Program-made: the position numbers and the translations under genes
Shown: in pieces, positions 1-11,588 of the stretch
How the letters are laid out: each line of letters starts with the position of its first letter
How positions within the stretch are numbered: the stretch's first letter is position 1
Assembly: GCA_019095985.1 (NCBI GenBank)
Contig: CM032659.1
Location: 6,892,395 to 6,956,394 of the forward strand
Direction: 5' to 3'
Length of the DNA: 64,000 bases
Source of the DNA: Streblospio benedicti
Lineage: Eukaryota; Annelida; Polychaeta; Spionida; Spionidae
The notes under the pieces: model-generated
The model's input: the letters and a program-made list of their open reading frames with translations, nothing else
Database searches by the model: none
Told to the model about the DNA's origin: nothing

Positions 1-2144
1 GGGTTTCCAGCTGGAGGTCACGCCACTCTCAGTGGGGGTCACGCTTGATGTGAGTGCTTCTTTCGTAGGCTCATCCATCTTGACTTGCTGTTTTCGGCGT
101 ACGTCCTTTTCATTGTCTTTCTCACCTTTCGCTTTGCCCTTCTCTTTCATATTTTTCTCTTTATCAATATCTTTCTTTTCCTTCTTTTTATCCTTCTCTT
201 TCGTTTCTCGCCTTTTTCCCTCTTTGTCTTTCTTATCTCTACCCTTCCTTTCTTTCTCCTTCTCATGTTCGTCTTTATTTTTCTTCACTTCTTTCCTGTC
301 TTTACCTTTCTTATCTTTATCTTTCTTTTCTTTCAAATTCTTATCCTTCTCTTTATTGTTATGTTTATCTTTCTTTCCCACATCGGCCTTCCCCTCAATA
401 ACCGCCCCATCCGCTTCCATCTTCTGTTCGATCTCATCCACAATCTCTTTCACCCTCGGCCGTTCTTCCTCCAATATGGGTGACACACTCCTTTTCAGGA
501 CACGTCGCGTCCATCGCGCCTTACTTCCTACTCCTACAAGGAGAAAGATGGTCATTATAGGGGACATTATAGCACACACAGATTCAGGGGTAGCAAACAT
601 AACAGGGAAGCCACTTCTCTTCAGTCCCTGAAGCATCCGACCCATATTTTGACAAATTGGACATGCCAGGGTTACAGGATATTTAAGTTGATGGACTTTC
701 AGCAAGCCATGAACCAATATGAAGAACATTGCACATTCTTTCTTCTACACGTGAAAGGTATCTTTCAACAAAGTGTTAACGTATTATTAGAACAAAGTTT
801 ACATGAAAATAATTCGATTCGTTTTGGTATTCAATCATTCAAAATGTGGTCTAATAGAGAGGTTCTGCTATGTTAGCTCACCTTTTATCCTCTAATGCCT
901 CCTGTGTCATCATCTAACCCCAGTGTGCACACTAGAGGGGCTCACAACATAAACCTTAATAATATGCCCGCCTTTCTATAGAGACCATAAGAAGTCCGCC
1001 CCAAGAGGTCTTAACAGAGAGGTTTTACGGTGTTAGCTCACCTTTACCAGGTGTGGCCTCTTGTCCTGCCGTCTCCCCCCGCATCTCCCCCTTCTGACCG
1101 TTCCCACCGTCCCCCGCCTTCTCCTCCTCAGAATTAGATGTGGAGCTTGACACTGACCCGGATCGCTTCACCTTCTCACCCTTCCTTCTCTTCTTCTCCC
1201 AGTCTTTATCTTTCACTTTCTTTTTGTCCTTCTTTTTCTCTTTTTCCCCACCACTTTTCTTCTTCTTTTTCTCAGTACCTTTGTCTAGAATCACACTCGT
1301 CTTCGTGCTGTTATTATTCGTATTTACTGCCTCCAGATTTTTGCTTTTGCCATCGGAACCCACGTGGACAGTGGTGACATGCTGGTCTTCAGAGCTCTCT
1401 TCTTTGGCGACACCTGCACAAAAAATAAAGCAATTGAAACTACTCATCACAAATGTCTCTCGCCTCTATAGCAATCATGTTCTTGCCACTGTATATCATA
1501 TACCCATTCTTCTGCATGGTGTCGTAAGCTTGGTCCCACCGGAAGAACTTTGATATAGTCAACTGAAATGACCTCTTAAGATATGGTGCCAAAGTGGTAG
1601 GAATATACTTGCTATAGAGAAAATGTAAATGTAAATGTGTTGGTTTATATTCTTGATCCAAGTTTTGCTCTCACGACTTTACAGTTCACACCAGGTCATT
1701 GGCCCACTTATTGATCTTCAATTGAGCATTTCTCATATGCTTGCATCAGCATCAGCTTGCATTCGGCGCACAATGTTAATCACTCACACAATCACTCACT
1801 CACCCATTCTACCCAATGACCTGTACCTAATTAACGTGTAGGTGCCACTGAGATGTGTGCAACTGCTTTAGGGATGAGTTTGCTCAACACCCACCACCAG
1901 ACCCGATTGGGAATCGAACGCACGACCTTCTGGTCACGAGTCCAACTCTCTATCAACTCGGCTACGGAGGCACACTAGAAAAGACAGCGAGGCCAACTTT
2001 TTCAGCTAGGCAGAAGGCCAGACAGACATAGCACCTACCCGTGTCGTCGTCCCTGTACGTGCCCGGCACCGGCGTGTACGGCTCAGCCAGGTAGTACGTC
2101 TCCCTCCGCCGGCCTACGCCAAGCACCCGCTTGAAGCACGCCAT
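1..2144 (-). CDS. Lys/Glu-rich protein gene, 5' part (three exons)
   Basis: I do not recognise this protein. Three minus-strand exons fit together: 2144-2039 (start ATG; begins MACFKRVLGVGRRRETYYLA), 1413-1042 and 533-1 (open to the window edge). The junctions are GG/GTAGGT donor, TTTTGTGCAG acceptor, AAAG/GTGAGC donor and CTCCTTGTAG acceptor. Both introns are phase 1, and the leftover base of each exon completes a Gly codon with the next, which is strong support for the model. The first 35 residues are non-repetitive, with a Tyr/Pro-rich stretch. Exon 2 is Ser/Lys/Glu-rich with a KKKKK run. Exon 3 (about 177 residues) is mostly KEKDKK-type sequence, expected to form a long charged helix or a disordered segment, and ends in a Ser/Thr-rich part. 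The plus-strand Phe/Ser-rich open frames over this region are its antisense. An acceptor-like CCCAGCAG lies just before the chosen ATG, so the true start could lie further upstream. Confidence 0.72.
850..1046. repeat. Short direct duplication carrying the exon-2 splice donor
   Basis: About 35 bases at 850-885 recur at 1011-1046 with a few differences. Both copies contain, on the minus strand, AAAGGTGAGCTAACA, which is the donor used at the end of exon 2 of the Lys/Glu-rich gene. The second donor lies inside the intron, and reading into it from exon 2 meets a stop. Confidence 0.7.
1620..1975 (-). mobile_element. tRNA-derived SINE
   Basis: On the minus strand the element opens with a tRNA-like head: GCCTCCGTAGCCGAGTTGA followed by the B-box-like CGTTCGATTCCC about 45 bases on, matching the spacing of RNA polymerase III A and B boxes. 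An unrelated body follows, and the 3' end is a short repeat of TTTACA at 1621-1639. Total length is about 355 bp. It lies in the first intron of the Lys/Glu-rich gene in the same orientation. The cloverleaf is imperfect, so it is not a working tRNA gene. Confidence 0.75.
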
Positions 2145-2186
2145 CACTGCTGGGCCTATAACAACCTGCCGTATCAAACCTCTCAA

Positions 2187-4230
2187 TGAGAGTCAGGACA
2201 CCAGACCGGTGGTCTATTTATGCAAGTTTACTTCTAGGACAAAAGCAGTTAAATATTCTTGGAAGTTTTCTTTTCTAATGCAGATGTTGATGCCACTTTT
2301 GAGTGCACATTGAACATCAGCTGGTTTAAACAAAATCAACAGCTTATTGTATGTAATCAAAACGTATTTTCTGTCTGTGAATAGTTGGATACTAAGTGTC
2401 ATAGCCGGTTCATGGGAATCTCTTTCACTTGGCACGTTGAAGATTATTTCACCAGCAGTATTCTGGTTTAGCAGGTCTGCCAAATCGATGGGTATACATG
2501 TATGTGTATCCTAGCGGTAGGGTTATCCCGTGGTTGTCAGTGCTGTAGAAATCATGTAATTTGGAAGTTGGCCAAAGTTCATCACCCATTTACACACTTC
2601 AACAGAGAATCCGTTGTTTCAAATGTCTATCTATTTAGATAGTGCAGCCATAGTTGCATGGTTTTTATTCCCTCTATATGTGTATAATTTACTATTTAGA
2701 CTTCAAAAAATATGTCTTAATTGTATATCTAATTTGCTAGTTTACTGCTAGTATGTTGCATTGTTCACTGTAGTGTAACAGGAAAGATGAGTCAAGGGGA
2801 CCTTATTGCCTGTTAGTTATTGTTTGTTACGTGTGATGGCAAAATCTATTAAAAGGAAATTATTCACAAGATAAGTAGTGAATTACCAATAAATTCGACT
2901 CGTCGGGTGTACCTCGACATAAATAGATCAAACTGTGTAGGAATCACACCTTTTAGTTTTGCATAATGTATATTACAGTATTCCATTCAATTTATTTGAT
3001 ATCCATTGTCACAATACAAACAGCATGTACCAATAATAATGCTATTTAAAACCACATATTTGAATGCAGCTAATATTGCCATACACACATCAAAAGACAA
3101 GCATACATGCTCTTATCTATGTCATATCTTGTAACCATTATGATGACTACACACTTCAACATTCAACCAAAGTATCATCGGAAAGTGATGTTGGCACTTT
3201 ATTGGCATCTAATTAACAGAGCGTCATTCAAAAGAGGTCTAGTCCACTAGAACCAAAGCCAAAGTCACAAGTTTGAAACATAATACAGTGAAACCTCGCA
3301 ACTTCGATAAATATCATGATGACTTACTTCAAAGTTCAGTCTGCTCTGCCCATGAATATCTACAAAATCATTGCAGCATCCAAGATTGGTTTGGCAACGT
3401 GCTTGGCACCTACTTAACAGTGCAACATTCTGATTGGACCACACCTTAGTAATAAGTCAGAGTTTTACATAATATACGGCGAATCTTCACTACAATATTC
3501 ACTTGTTTGATGTCACAAGTAAATATCACCACACCATTCAAAATCTGCTGAACACTTTTTGCATTTAGTTTAGTGACCATTGTAACATTATAATCATCTA
3601 CCCCGGGTCATCTACATTGTCTGTAGACTCTGCAGTTGATGTAAACTCATATAAAATATTATTTACCTGTTTGGTATTGTGCTGCATAGAATAAATAGTG
3701 ATACATGTACAGACAAGAATCAGCTAAAGTTTGCTCACGTATCATATAACGTGAACCTTTTTACCAAACACCCATCACTTGTAGTCCTCATAGCAACGGC
3801 ATGGTCTAGACTTACTCAATGAAACTTTGTATTTGTGTTGAATGTGTAATGTATGTGTCCATAGAACGTAGCAGTGGACGCAGTAAAAATGTACAGTGCG
3901 ACGAGTTGTTGGACAACTTGAATGTAGCCACAGTAGCACCTGTTGTTTTAGCTACGTCTTGGTGCGCCCCCCTCCCCTCCCACACACGCATTGAACATTG
4001 CCGGAGCACGGCCATTGTATCAATTGTGTCTCACGTTTGTAGCGAGTCTCAATCACATTTTCCGTCAGTGGTTGTGCGTGGACTAAAATTGTTGTCCAAC
4101 GACGTTTTGATGTATTTCCACTTCTACCCAAGTGTAGCACGTCCCAAACACGTCAATATCACTGACAACCACGTCCACAAAATTTTCCAGATTTTTAAAC
4201 GTGATGTGGAAGCTGAATCCAGTGTGACCG
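2187..4230. other. No gene seen
   Basis: AT-rich sequence between two genes. Open frames are short and lack family resemblance. A CAGTGAAACCTCGCAACTTC string at about 3285 resembles the end of pogo/Tigger-type DNA transposons, but no partner terminus was found. The 151-codon plus frame at 3819-4274 has no recognisable composition or domain. Confidence 0.5.
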
Positions 4231-4234
4231 GTCC

Positions 4235-4243
4235 TTTATATAA
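4235..4243 (+). promoter_or_regulatory. Possible TATA element of the MAM/EGF gene
   Basis: TTTATATAA lies about 210 bases before the start codon of the MAM/EGF protein, in a stretch richer in CpG than its surroundings. Distance and composition suit a core promoter, but no other element supports it. Confidence 0.25.
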
Positions 4244-4453
4244 TCAACGTCATGCGTGTAATGCAAATGCTTAAAAAACGGGGATTATACGTGTATTGAT
4301 CATTTTCTATGAATAAGTACTACATCAAATACATTGACTGCTTGCCATCTTATTCATCAACCCTCGAGGCTCTCACGCTACTTTACTTCAACTTGAAGTA
4401 TAGAAGCTGTATATTTCACTATTTGGACAATTGGGGTACAAAATATCGCCAAA

Positions 4454-5458
4454 ATGATCCTTGAGCACATAATCGTAGGCGTGGTCGTATTTACATCCCG
4501 CGTGCTGACTGTTATGGCGTTGAAGCCGTTTCCTGAGTCCACCGACGCTACGACGTTGCCGTTAATGTGTGACTTTGAGAACGCAACATTCCCATTTTGT
4601 GGAATGGGAAACAGTAGCCAGCCTCATGGGAGGCTTGACAGAGCTTCTGGCGGGCTGGCTGGGACCCACTTTGCGGAATTTACCCGGATAAAGTCGTCGC
4701 TTGACAAGAAGAGTGCAATAGGTATATTGGAAACGCAATACGGTACGCTCGATACCATTACCGAAAATGAAGAGGCCTGCATTGAGTTCCACTACTTTGT
4801 AAACAGACCTCAACCAGACACAGAGGGCAGATTGCACGTAAAACTTGGCGAAGGGACTACTTTATTAAACGAAACTGATACTGGAGGTGAATGGGTATTG
4901 TTCCGTAAAACCGTAACTGTCAACCGCCCAGAAATAGAAAAGTTTTCCTTCAGTGCTTATAACGAGAATGGAACCATTTACATTGGTATCGACCACCTTC
5001 GCATCACAAGTGGTCCATGTGAGGAGAATGTCGACTACTGCCAGGATGAGCCCTGCCTTCACGAAGCCACCTGCCACACGGGAGGCCAACTTGGATTCGA
5101 TTGTTCATGCGTAGAGTGTTACACAGGGCAACTGTGCGAAACCCAAATATCCTGCCCCGTTGATGACGCTGATAATGATGACAACGCCGATAATGATGAC
5201 AACGCCGATAATGATGACAACGCCGATAATAATGACAACGCTGCTGCTGATGATGATGAGGATGTGGGGAAAAGAGAAGAAACTTTGGCTAAAGCCACAA
5301 TCACAATCATTGTGGTTGTTGTTTGCGTCATATTATTGGCAATACCCCTCACAATTGTTATCGTAAGAATTTTGCTGAAGAAGTGGCGCGGGCCGGAGAA
5401 GCGACTGATTGTGCCAGAAGAAGAACGTGTGAAGAGCGTTTCGCCTCGGATTGGCTGA
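4454..5458 (+). CDS. Single-exon MAM-EGF type I membrane protein
   Basis: A 334-residue secreted-pathway protein in one uninterrupted exon. Order: hydrophobic signal peptide (about 1-22); MAM domain (about 38-189) starting CDFENATFPFCG, with the four expected cysteines at 39, 49, 109 and 189; one EGF-like module (196-228, CxxxxCxxxxxC...CxC) with an extra Cys at 222; an acidic Asp/Asn/Ala repeat (237-262); a transmembrane helix (about 281-307, TITIIVVVVCVILLAIPL); and a short basic cytoplasmic tail. MAM and EGF modules mediate adhesion or receptor contacts outside the cell, so a cell-surface adhesion or signalling role is likely, but the partner is unknown. The in-frame ATG just after a non-coding leader gives a good signal peptide and is taken as the start. 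Absence of introns is unusual for MAM proteins and suggests a retrocopy or a lineage-specific gene. Confidence 0.85.
   Translation: MILEHIIVGVVVFTSRVLTVMALKPFPESTDATTLPLMCDFENATFPFCGMGNSSQPHGRLDRASGGLAGTHFAEFTRIKSSLDKKSAIGILETQYGTLDTITENEEACIEFHYFVNRPQPDTEGRLHVKLGEGTTLLNETDTGGEWVLFRKTVTVNRPEIEKFSFSAYNENGTIYIGIDHLRITSGPCEENVDYCQDEPCLHEATCHTGGQLGFDCSCVECYTGQLCETQISCPVDDADNDDNADNDDNADNDDNADNNDNAAADDDEDVGKREETLAKATITIIVVVVCVILLAIPLTIVIVRILLKKWRGPEKRLIVPEEERVKSVSPRIG
5171..5242 (+). repeat. 18-bp coding minisatellite in the MAM/EGF gene
   Basis: Four tandem units of GATAATGATGACAACGCC, the last slightly changed. Each encodes a six-residue Asp-Asn-Asp-Asp-Asn-Ala step between the EGF module and the membrane helix. 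The 18-bp period keeps frame, so length changes would only stretch the acidic stalk. Confidence 0.9.
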
Positions 5459-5521
5459 TGATCAGAGTACCGGTAGTTTAGCTTGTAGCAAAAGATCATG
5501 GATGAAGTACATGTAGTAGTG

Positions 5522-5818
5522 GAATGATCATAAATAACGATACCTGGCGGTCGCCCATTCTTTTGGCCTCGAAGAAAAAGTTAACTGACCCCCTATTAAC
5601 ATTTTAAAAAGTTGATTGATACCCCCCCAGCTAAAGCAAAAGTACTCTACATAGTCATTGCATTTTTGGACAGTTGCTGAAAGAAAATATTTGAAAAAAT
5701 ATACCGTCACCCGTAGCGTGATGAAAAAGTTCAACGACCCCCACAAAAGAATCAGAAAAGTTGGATGACCCCCCCCTTTTTGGATGACCCCCCTCAGTAT
5801 CATTACTTATGATCATTC
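5522..5818. mobile_element. MITE family A, copy 1
   Basis: Ends are inverted: GAATGATCATAAATAACGAT at the left and ATCATTACTTATGATCATTC at the right. The interior carries runs of C/G beside paired TTAAC/GTTGAC motifs. A second copy lies at 22063-22334. No coding capacity. It sits just downstream of the MAM/EGF stop, possibly within that gene's 3' UTR. Confidence 0.8.
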
Positions 5819-7196
5819 AATAATATTGAATTTGACCTTAGTTAGCGTTCATGCGTAATATGTGGCAGATACATTGTATATATGAAATGTAAAAACTTTG
5901 TTAGCGTTGAGTCCATGTACTCCAAACTTGGGCCGTGACCTGTTTGATGCATGCAATTGGATAATTTGACAATTCGTTATTGTTTGAATCACACACACCA
6001 ACTTCAAATACTGTAAAAATAAAATATTCTTTTAACTTCTCAGTTTTCAAACAGGTGATAATCTTTCAAGAAAATTTCTGCATACCAGGTACCGAATGTT
6101 GATACCTTGATTAGTATATACTGCACATCATAGGGACACTGAAACAGTGTTTTATATGCCGGTATGTAATAGAAGTTACCAATGTAACTGTGTATATAAT
6201 TAGGGTGTGTAACTGTTGTATTTTTTCTATTTCTTTTTGTTTCTAATTTACTGCTAATGTATCCGAACAAAAAAAAAAAAAAAAAAAAACAAAAAAAAAA
6301 AACAAAAAAAAACAATAAAAGGATTGTTCTTTTTTTTCAAATTTAAATTTCAAGTACATATACTCCTGATCAAAAATCCATATACAATACATGAAAGATC
6401 TTCATTTAATATTACACATGTATTGTTTCTAATGACTCATCTACAGTCTCCCTATGAATGATGTACCAGGCACCCGTCATGTACGTACCGTAAGTTTGGA
6501 ACTGTTATAGTAAACCCTAAAGAGATGTGAGGATATTTATTTATTTATATTCAAATAGAAAAAAATAAATAAAATAAAATCCTCTAATGAAAGGCCTGTA
6601 TGATTGAACCCGCAGGTATTCTACAGCCTACATCAGCTCCGTCAGCTCGTTTCCGTTGTGAAATCAAGATGTGTAGTTTATATAATAAACTCAGAACATG
6701 TCAGGCATCACTCTTTAACATTATTGCCATCTATTATCATTTGAGTATCAATCATTTGTATGATCATCCCACTTAATGGCAGGATGAGGAAGTTTCAGTA
6801 GTGTTGTATTATTGCTTTCTCACACTCCAAGCTGTATTTATCAATGGGCTACTGTAGTCACTGTAGTGATATTTTCTGATATCACACAGTCCATATACGG
6901 TAGTACCCAAATTAGACTCCGCCCACTTTTACTACAATATTTACAACCCGTCCTATGAAGAGCGCCGATTGGTCACAAACGTCGTGTGCGGTTTGTTATG
7001 ATTCTACGTGGTCCCATGAATAACAATTTCTTAGAGCTCTTTAAAAAAACAGCATTGGGCGGTAGCACTGTTATGAAAAATGCCACTGGTCTTTTTGGAC
7101 AAATACTGAATGCAGCGCACCTTGCAAAAACACAATAGATAAATTCTATCATTCCGTGCAAAAATCACCACCAATAACGATGGAAAACACGTTCCA
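5819..7196. other. No gene; A-tract
   Basis: AT-rich non-coding sequence. An interrupted run of A at about 6269-6317 could be an old poly-A tail or slippage tract. Nothing else recognisable. Confidence 0.5.
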
Positions 7197-7335
7197 GAGC
7201 GCGCGGAGACCACTACTACGGCGCTAGTCTAAATTCCTCACATTATCAATACAGCCGCTGACGTCGCAAGGCGTGTTCCATGTAGCGGAGAGCAGAAGTT
7301 TAGACTAGAGCCGTAGTAGTGGTCTCCGCGCGCTC
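7197..7335. mobile_element. Foldback element with ~37-bp inverted arms
   Basis: Left arm begins GAGCGCGCGGAGACCACTAC and the right arm ends GTAGTGGTCTCCGCGCGCTC; arms match for about 37 bases with one or two differences. The loop is about 65 bp with no coding potential. The CG-rich arms stand out against AT-rich flanks. Confidence 0.75.
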
Positions 7336-8153
7336 TTTTTTGGCAAAATTGACTTGCAATGAGAATGTTATAATATGATTTATTTTAAAATAAAATGGAT
7401 TTTAGTCATGATAGAATAGTGACTGACCACTCGATTGTCGTGTCAATCGCAAAATTGAGCATGCTGACGTCTGATTTACCCAAACCATTGACACTCCAAT
7501 CTCGTGGTCAATTCCTACAATTCATGCTTTGGACATTTAATATTTAAAGATAATCATTTGAAAGGTTTATCTACTGTGGTAATGTAAGTGAGCTACCATT
7601 AGAACATCTGAGAAGAGTGAGGTCGTTTGACTATGGCTAAAAAAGTTATTTTTAACTTTGTGAAACAAACATTATTTTTTGCCGTTGTACACCACAACCT
7701 TAATTTTACTTCACTTGGAGTAAGATATTTATTTTGAAAATTTTCAGAAGTAAAATATCCATTCTAAAAAACAACCTACTCCCTCTCAGATGTTCGAATG
7801 GTGGCTCCCTAATTCGCAATGGGTAAAGTGACATTGTAGTGGCCCTATGTATGTGCACGTGACGTTTTACCCATCAAGTGTAAAATGTCTTAAGGATCAA
7901 TATCTTTAATATATAATAACCTTTTATCCATATACACATTTATCAGTGAAGCTGGTAATGAGTAAAATGCCTTAGTAATGTATATCTTTTATATGCAATG
8001 ACGTTTTACTGATCTCAGATTCTGCATATATTATCAATGTGAATTGAGTTCCTTTTATTATTGCAAGCTGCACTTCTGACAATGAAATGCAGGTTTTGAA
8101 ATAAAACAAAATATCTATGTTTATGATTTGATTTCGAGGGTGGAGTGTGAGAA
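7336..8153. other. No gene seen
   Basis: AT-rich sequence with short unrelated frames only. Confidence 0.45.
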
Positions 8154-8297
8154 AAGGGTTATCATATGTGGTTTGGGGTGATATGAGAAATATCATATCT
8201 GTAGAGAACAACTTGTGCTCTGCGCTCACTCGTTGTTCACGTTGTTCTCTACAGATATGATATTTCATATCACCCCAAACCACATATGATAACCCTT
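8154..8297. mobile_element. Long hairpin/foldback element
   Basis: Near-perfect inverted arms of about 58 bases: the left begins AAGGGTTATCATATGTGGTT and the right ends AACCACATATGATAACCCTT, with a loop of about 27 bases. Non-coding. It directly abuts the Penelope-like element that follows. Confidence 0.8.
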
Positions 8298-8329
8298 AAA
8301 TATTGTCGAGCGGACGTACTGACTTATAC

Positions 8330-10060
8330 AGGATTAAACTTCCCAGAGCTAAAATCGGACCGAGGGCCCAAAATAAACTAATCATAGAGGCCGACAAAAC
8401 AAGTAACTTCAATAAAATGCAAACCAATGACTAGAGAAAATTGCTCACTGAAAACATCACCAAAGAGTATAAAATAGCTCCAACATACATGGAAGCAGGA
8501 ATCCTGAAACAAGACAAAGCAATAGCAGAAGACCTAGAATTAGATGATAGAATTAAGAGAACAGCCCAGAACCAAGCATTCATCTAATTAATAGACCATA
8601 AACCCAATTTTGCCAATAACCCTGCCTACCGCCCAATCAACCCAACCAAATCAGAAATCGGAAAAATAAGTAAACAGATCCTAGACAAAATAAACAATGC
8701 AATAAGGACAAAAAACAAATTCAACCAGTGGAGAGACACCAGCGAGGTGATACAATGGTACAAAAATATCGAGAACAAAACAAGAAAATCTTTCATCATA
8801 TTCGACGTAGTGAACCTCTACCCATCCATTACCGAGGAAACACAATCAAAATCACTAGACTATGCCAGAAAAACTATACACATCACTGACAAAGAGAAAA
8901 GCATAATCCTTCACACAAAAAGACACTAGTACATAGTGAAAACAAAATGTGGGGCAAGAAAACCAACCCCCAGTTTGACGTCACCATGGGCAGTTTCGAT
9001 GGGGCAGAGGTGTGTGAGCTAGTGGGACTATACCTGCGAGCACAAATGCAGAAACTTAACATCAGCATTCGGATATACAGAGACGATGGCCTGGCAGTAT
9101 GTGACAAATCGCCCCAGGAAACCGAGAACATCAAAAAGAAAATATGCCAAATCTTTAAAGACAATAACCTTAAAATCACGATCAATGCAAATTTCAAGTC
9201 CTGCAACTTTCTCGACATCACCTGAATGACGGCACCTTTAAACCATACATCAAAGAGAACAACAACCCTTCATACCTACACAAAGACAGCAACCACCCTC
9301 CTCACATAATCAAAAACATCCCAGAAAGCATTAACAAAAGACTAACAGGCATATCATCCAGTGAAAATATCTTCAACCACAGCAAAATACCATACCAAAA
9401 TACACTAAACAATACCGGCTATGGCTATAGACTCAAACACCCACCCTCCCCCAGCAAAACAGAAATAAGAGCAATAGAAAACGAAATATAATGTGGTACA
9501 ATCCACCATACAGCAAAAATGTAAAGACCAACATTGGGCACCGCTTTCTAAAACTAATAGACAAACACTTCCCACAAAACAACCCCCTACACAGCATCCT
9601 CAATAGAAACACAATAAAATAAGTTACGATTGCATGCCTAACATGAAACAAATCATATCAGGACACAATAGAGCAGTACTATCCAATTACAGCACGAACA
9701 ATAACGACAATAACAACTGCAACTGCTGAAACCCAACCAAATGCCCATTGAACAACCAATGCTTAACTAAATCCATAGTTTACCAAGCAATAGTCACCAA
9801 CACCAACACTGGAAAAGAGGAAACATATGTAGGACTATCAGAAATCACATTCAAAACCAGATTCAACCAACACAAGGCTTCATTCAATAATACCAGCAAA
9901 GAAACTCCACCAAACTCCGCCAACACATTTGGAATCTAAAAGACAATAGCACAACATACACACTGAAATGGAAAATACTATCTCAATGCACACCATATTC
10001 ACCCAACTCCAAAAAATGTAACTTGTGCATCAAAGAAAAATATTTCATCATCTGCTGCCC
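8330..10060 (+). mobile_element. Penelope-like retroelement, degraded
   Basis: Plus-strand frames together show, in order, reverse-transcriptase blocks (DHKPNF, NPTKSEIGKISK, FDVVNLYPSIT, then the YRDD catalytic block in IRIYRDDGLAVC) and a C-terminal GIY-YIG-type endonuclease block (YQAIVTNTNTGKEETYVGLS). RT followed by GIY-YIG is the hallmark of Penelope-like elements. The copy is broken at several points and its 5' part is not recognisable, so it looks old and inactive. A-rich coding is unlike the neighbouring sequence. Confidence 0.8.
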
Positions 10061-11420
10061 AAAGTGTTTGTTGCAACTGTGCAGTTACTTTTAATTATGC
10101 AGTCACTAAACAATTGAAGAAAACGAAAGCAAAAATGACAGAAATGAAGAAAATTTTACTATGCACCCCCAGCCGATATTGCTGCATAACATTCTCAAGC
10201 TCGGCTTTTCAGGAGTCTCACTCCTTTGATTTCTGCTTGCATGCTAAGCAGTACACATTTAAAATGAAACAAATACTCTTGATTTAAGATCAATGCTTTT
10301 AATATTTGGGAATGCTGATTTATTTCCCACCTTCATTAATATTACTTTAGTCTGGAAAGTGGTGTTTTCACATTTTTAAATATTGTCCACACTTGACAAC
10401 TATTCCATTATAGGTTCTATCTACCCTGTTGACCATTTGTGTACCAAAGAAAAATAAAATTTTGGCTAGGCTGTTATGATTTTTCAGTTTTAAGATATGA
10501 CCAATTTAGTTTTTAACTTTTTTTATTTCAATTCATGCTGAAAAACATTGCATCACTTCTTTGTCAAATTGACACCAAGTGAAGTGTCGCTTTTTATTAT
10601 TTATTCCCCCCTCCTTTCTTTTGAAATCATATACATATTTTATTGTCCTTTCCATATCACTGAAAAATCACGAAAAAAATTAACTTCAATTTTCAACTGT
10701 TCAAAGTCAAATTTTACCGCAAAAATATTGGCCCATCAAGTACAGAATTGACCCATTGATTTGCCTTACCAAGGGGCCAATTGTCCCACTACAAATCTTG
10801 ACCAACAAGAACTCTGAGGATGGGGAACAGATGGGAGGATGGGAAGGGAGGAGTATTTAATGTGTTCTGGATCTCATCTGTTTCAACCCGATCAGCGCCG
10901 GGTAGACAGCTAGTACACAATAAATGATATTCTATAGCAACATAAGTGAATGTCATACTACAGCTAGGAATGTCAGGTTTATTTCAATACACAATTCAAA
11001 ATATAATACATTGATTTCAAAACTTTAATGTGGTGACAATCACATGGTGGCCTACCAGACCGTCCACATATCACTTATCCTGTCTTTCAAATGCGGTGTC
11101 TGTGTTTTACATGAAGAATGTACATTGAATGATGTGTTAATAAATAATGTTCGAATATAAGCATGCCATACATTTGACATTTGATAAAAACAAGATGGCA
11201 ACCAATTTCAAGATGGCTGCCTGTAAATTTGCAAAAGGAGTAAAATCAAGTTGTATAGCTTGTTATATATGGGGCATAATATCTGAAAATATCTCTAACA
11301 GGAATACACACACTCACAAACACACACACATAATATTATAATACTAATGTTTATATATAATGCAAAGATATAACATAATAAAAGAGAACAACTATACAAT
11401 CGTCAATTAGCAACGCAGTT
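10061..11420. other. No gene; short AC microsatellite
   Basis: AT-rich, with a small CA-rich stretch at about 11304-11330. It lies beyond the receptor stop codon and may include that gene's 3' UTR. Nothing else recognised. Confidence 0.45.
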
Positions 11421-11588
11421 CTATGCCAATGGCCAGTAAAATAGATTGAATAGGAAGAAAGAGAAAGGAAAAAACCCTCTACAAAAAACGTCCATATAAT
11501 AAGCAATCACATCTTCTCTTTCTCTTGCTCTTCTAATTAATACTTCCTCGTCTATAATACTAAGTGAACGCTTTCCAGTTGCATCAAT
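11421..11588 (-). CDS. Receptor exon: M4 and C-terminus
   Basis: Acceptor TTTGATTTTAG, phase 0, 55 codons then TAG. The charged end of the cytoplasmic loop ([11 protein letters not shown]) is followed by [20 protein letters not shown], then FYWPLA. D..CR..FP..F..FN..YW is the M4 signature of anion-type Cys-loop subunits. Confidence 0.9.
   Translation of the reverse strand: MDATGKRSLSIIDEEVLIRRAREREDVIAYYMDVFCRGFFPFSFFLFNLFYWPLA

Noticed and set aside
32-631. Long Phe/Ser/Leu-rich plus-strand frames at the left edge
   Set aside because: They are the antisense of the Lys/Glu-rich exon, whose splice sites and phases are consistent on minus.
1888-1975. Possible functional tRNA gene on minus
   Set aside because: The head continues into a SINE body with a TTTACA tail and the cloverleaf arms do not pair well.
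3819-4274. 151-codon plus frame upstream of the MAM gene
   Set aside because: No domain, no codon pattern and it overlaps probable promoter sequence.
5119-5499. 126-codon minus frame across the MAM gene
   Set aside because: Poly-Ser/Leu frame produced by the antisense of the 18-bp repeat.
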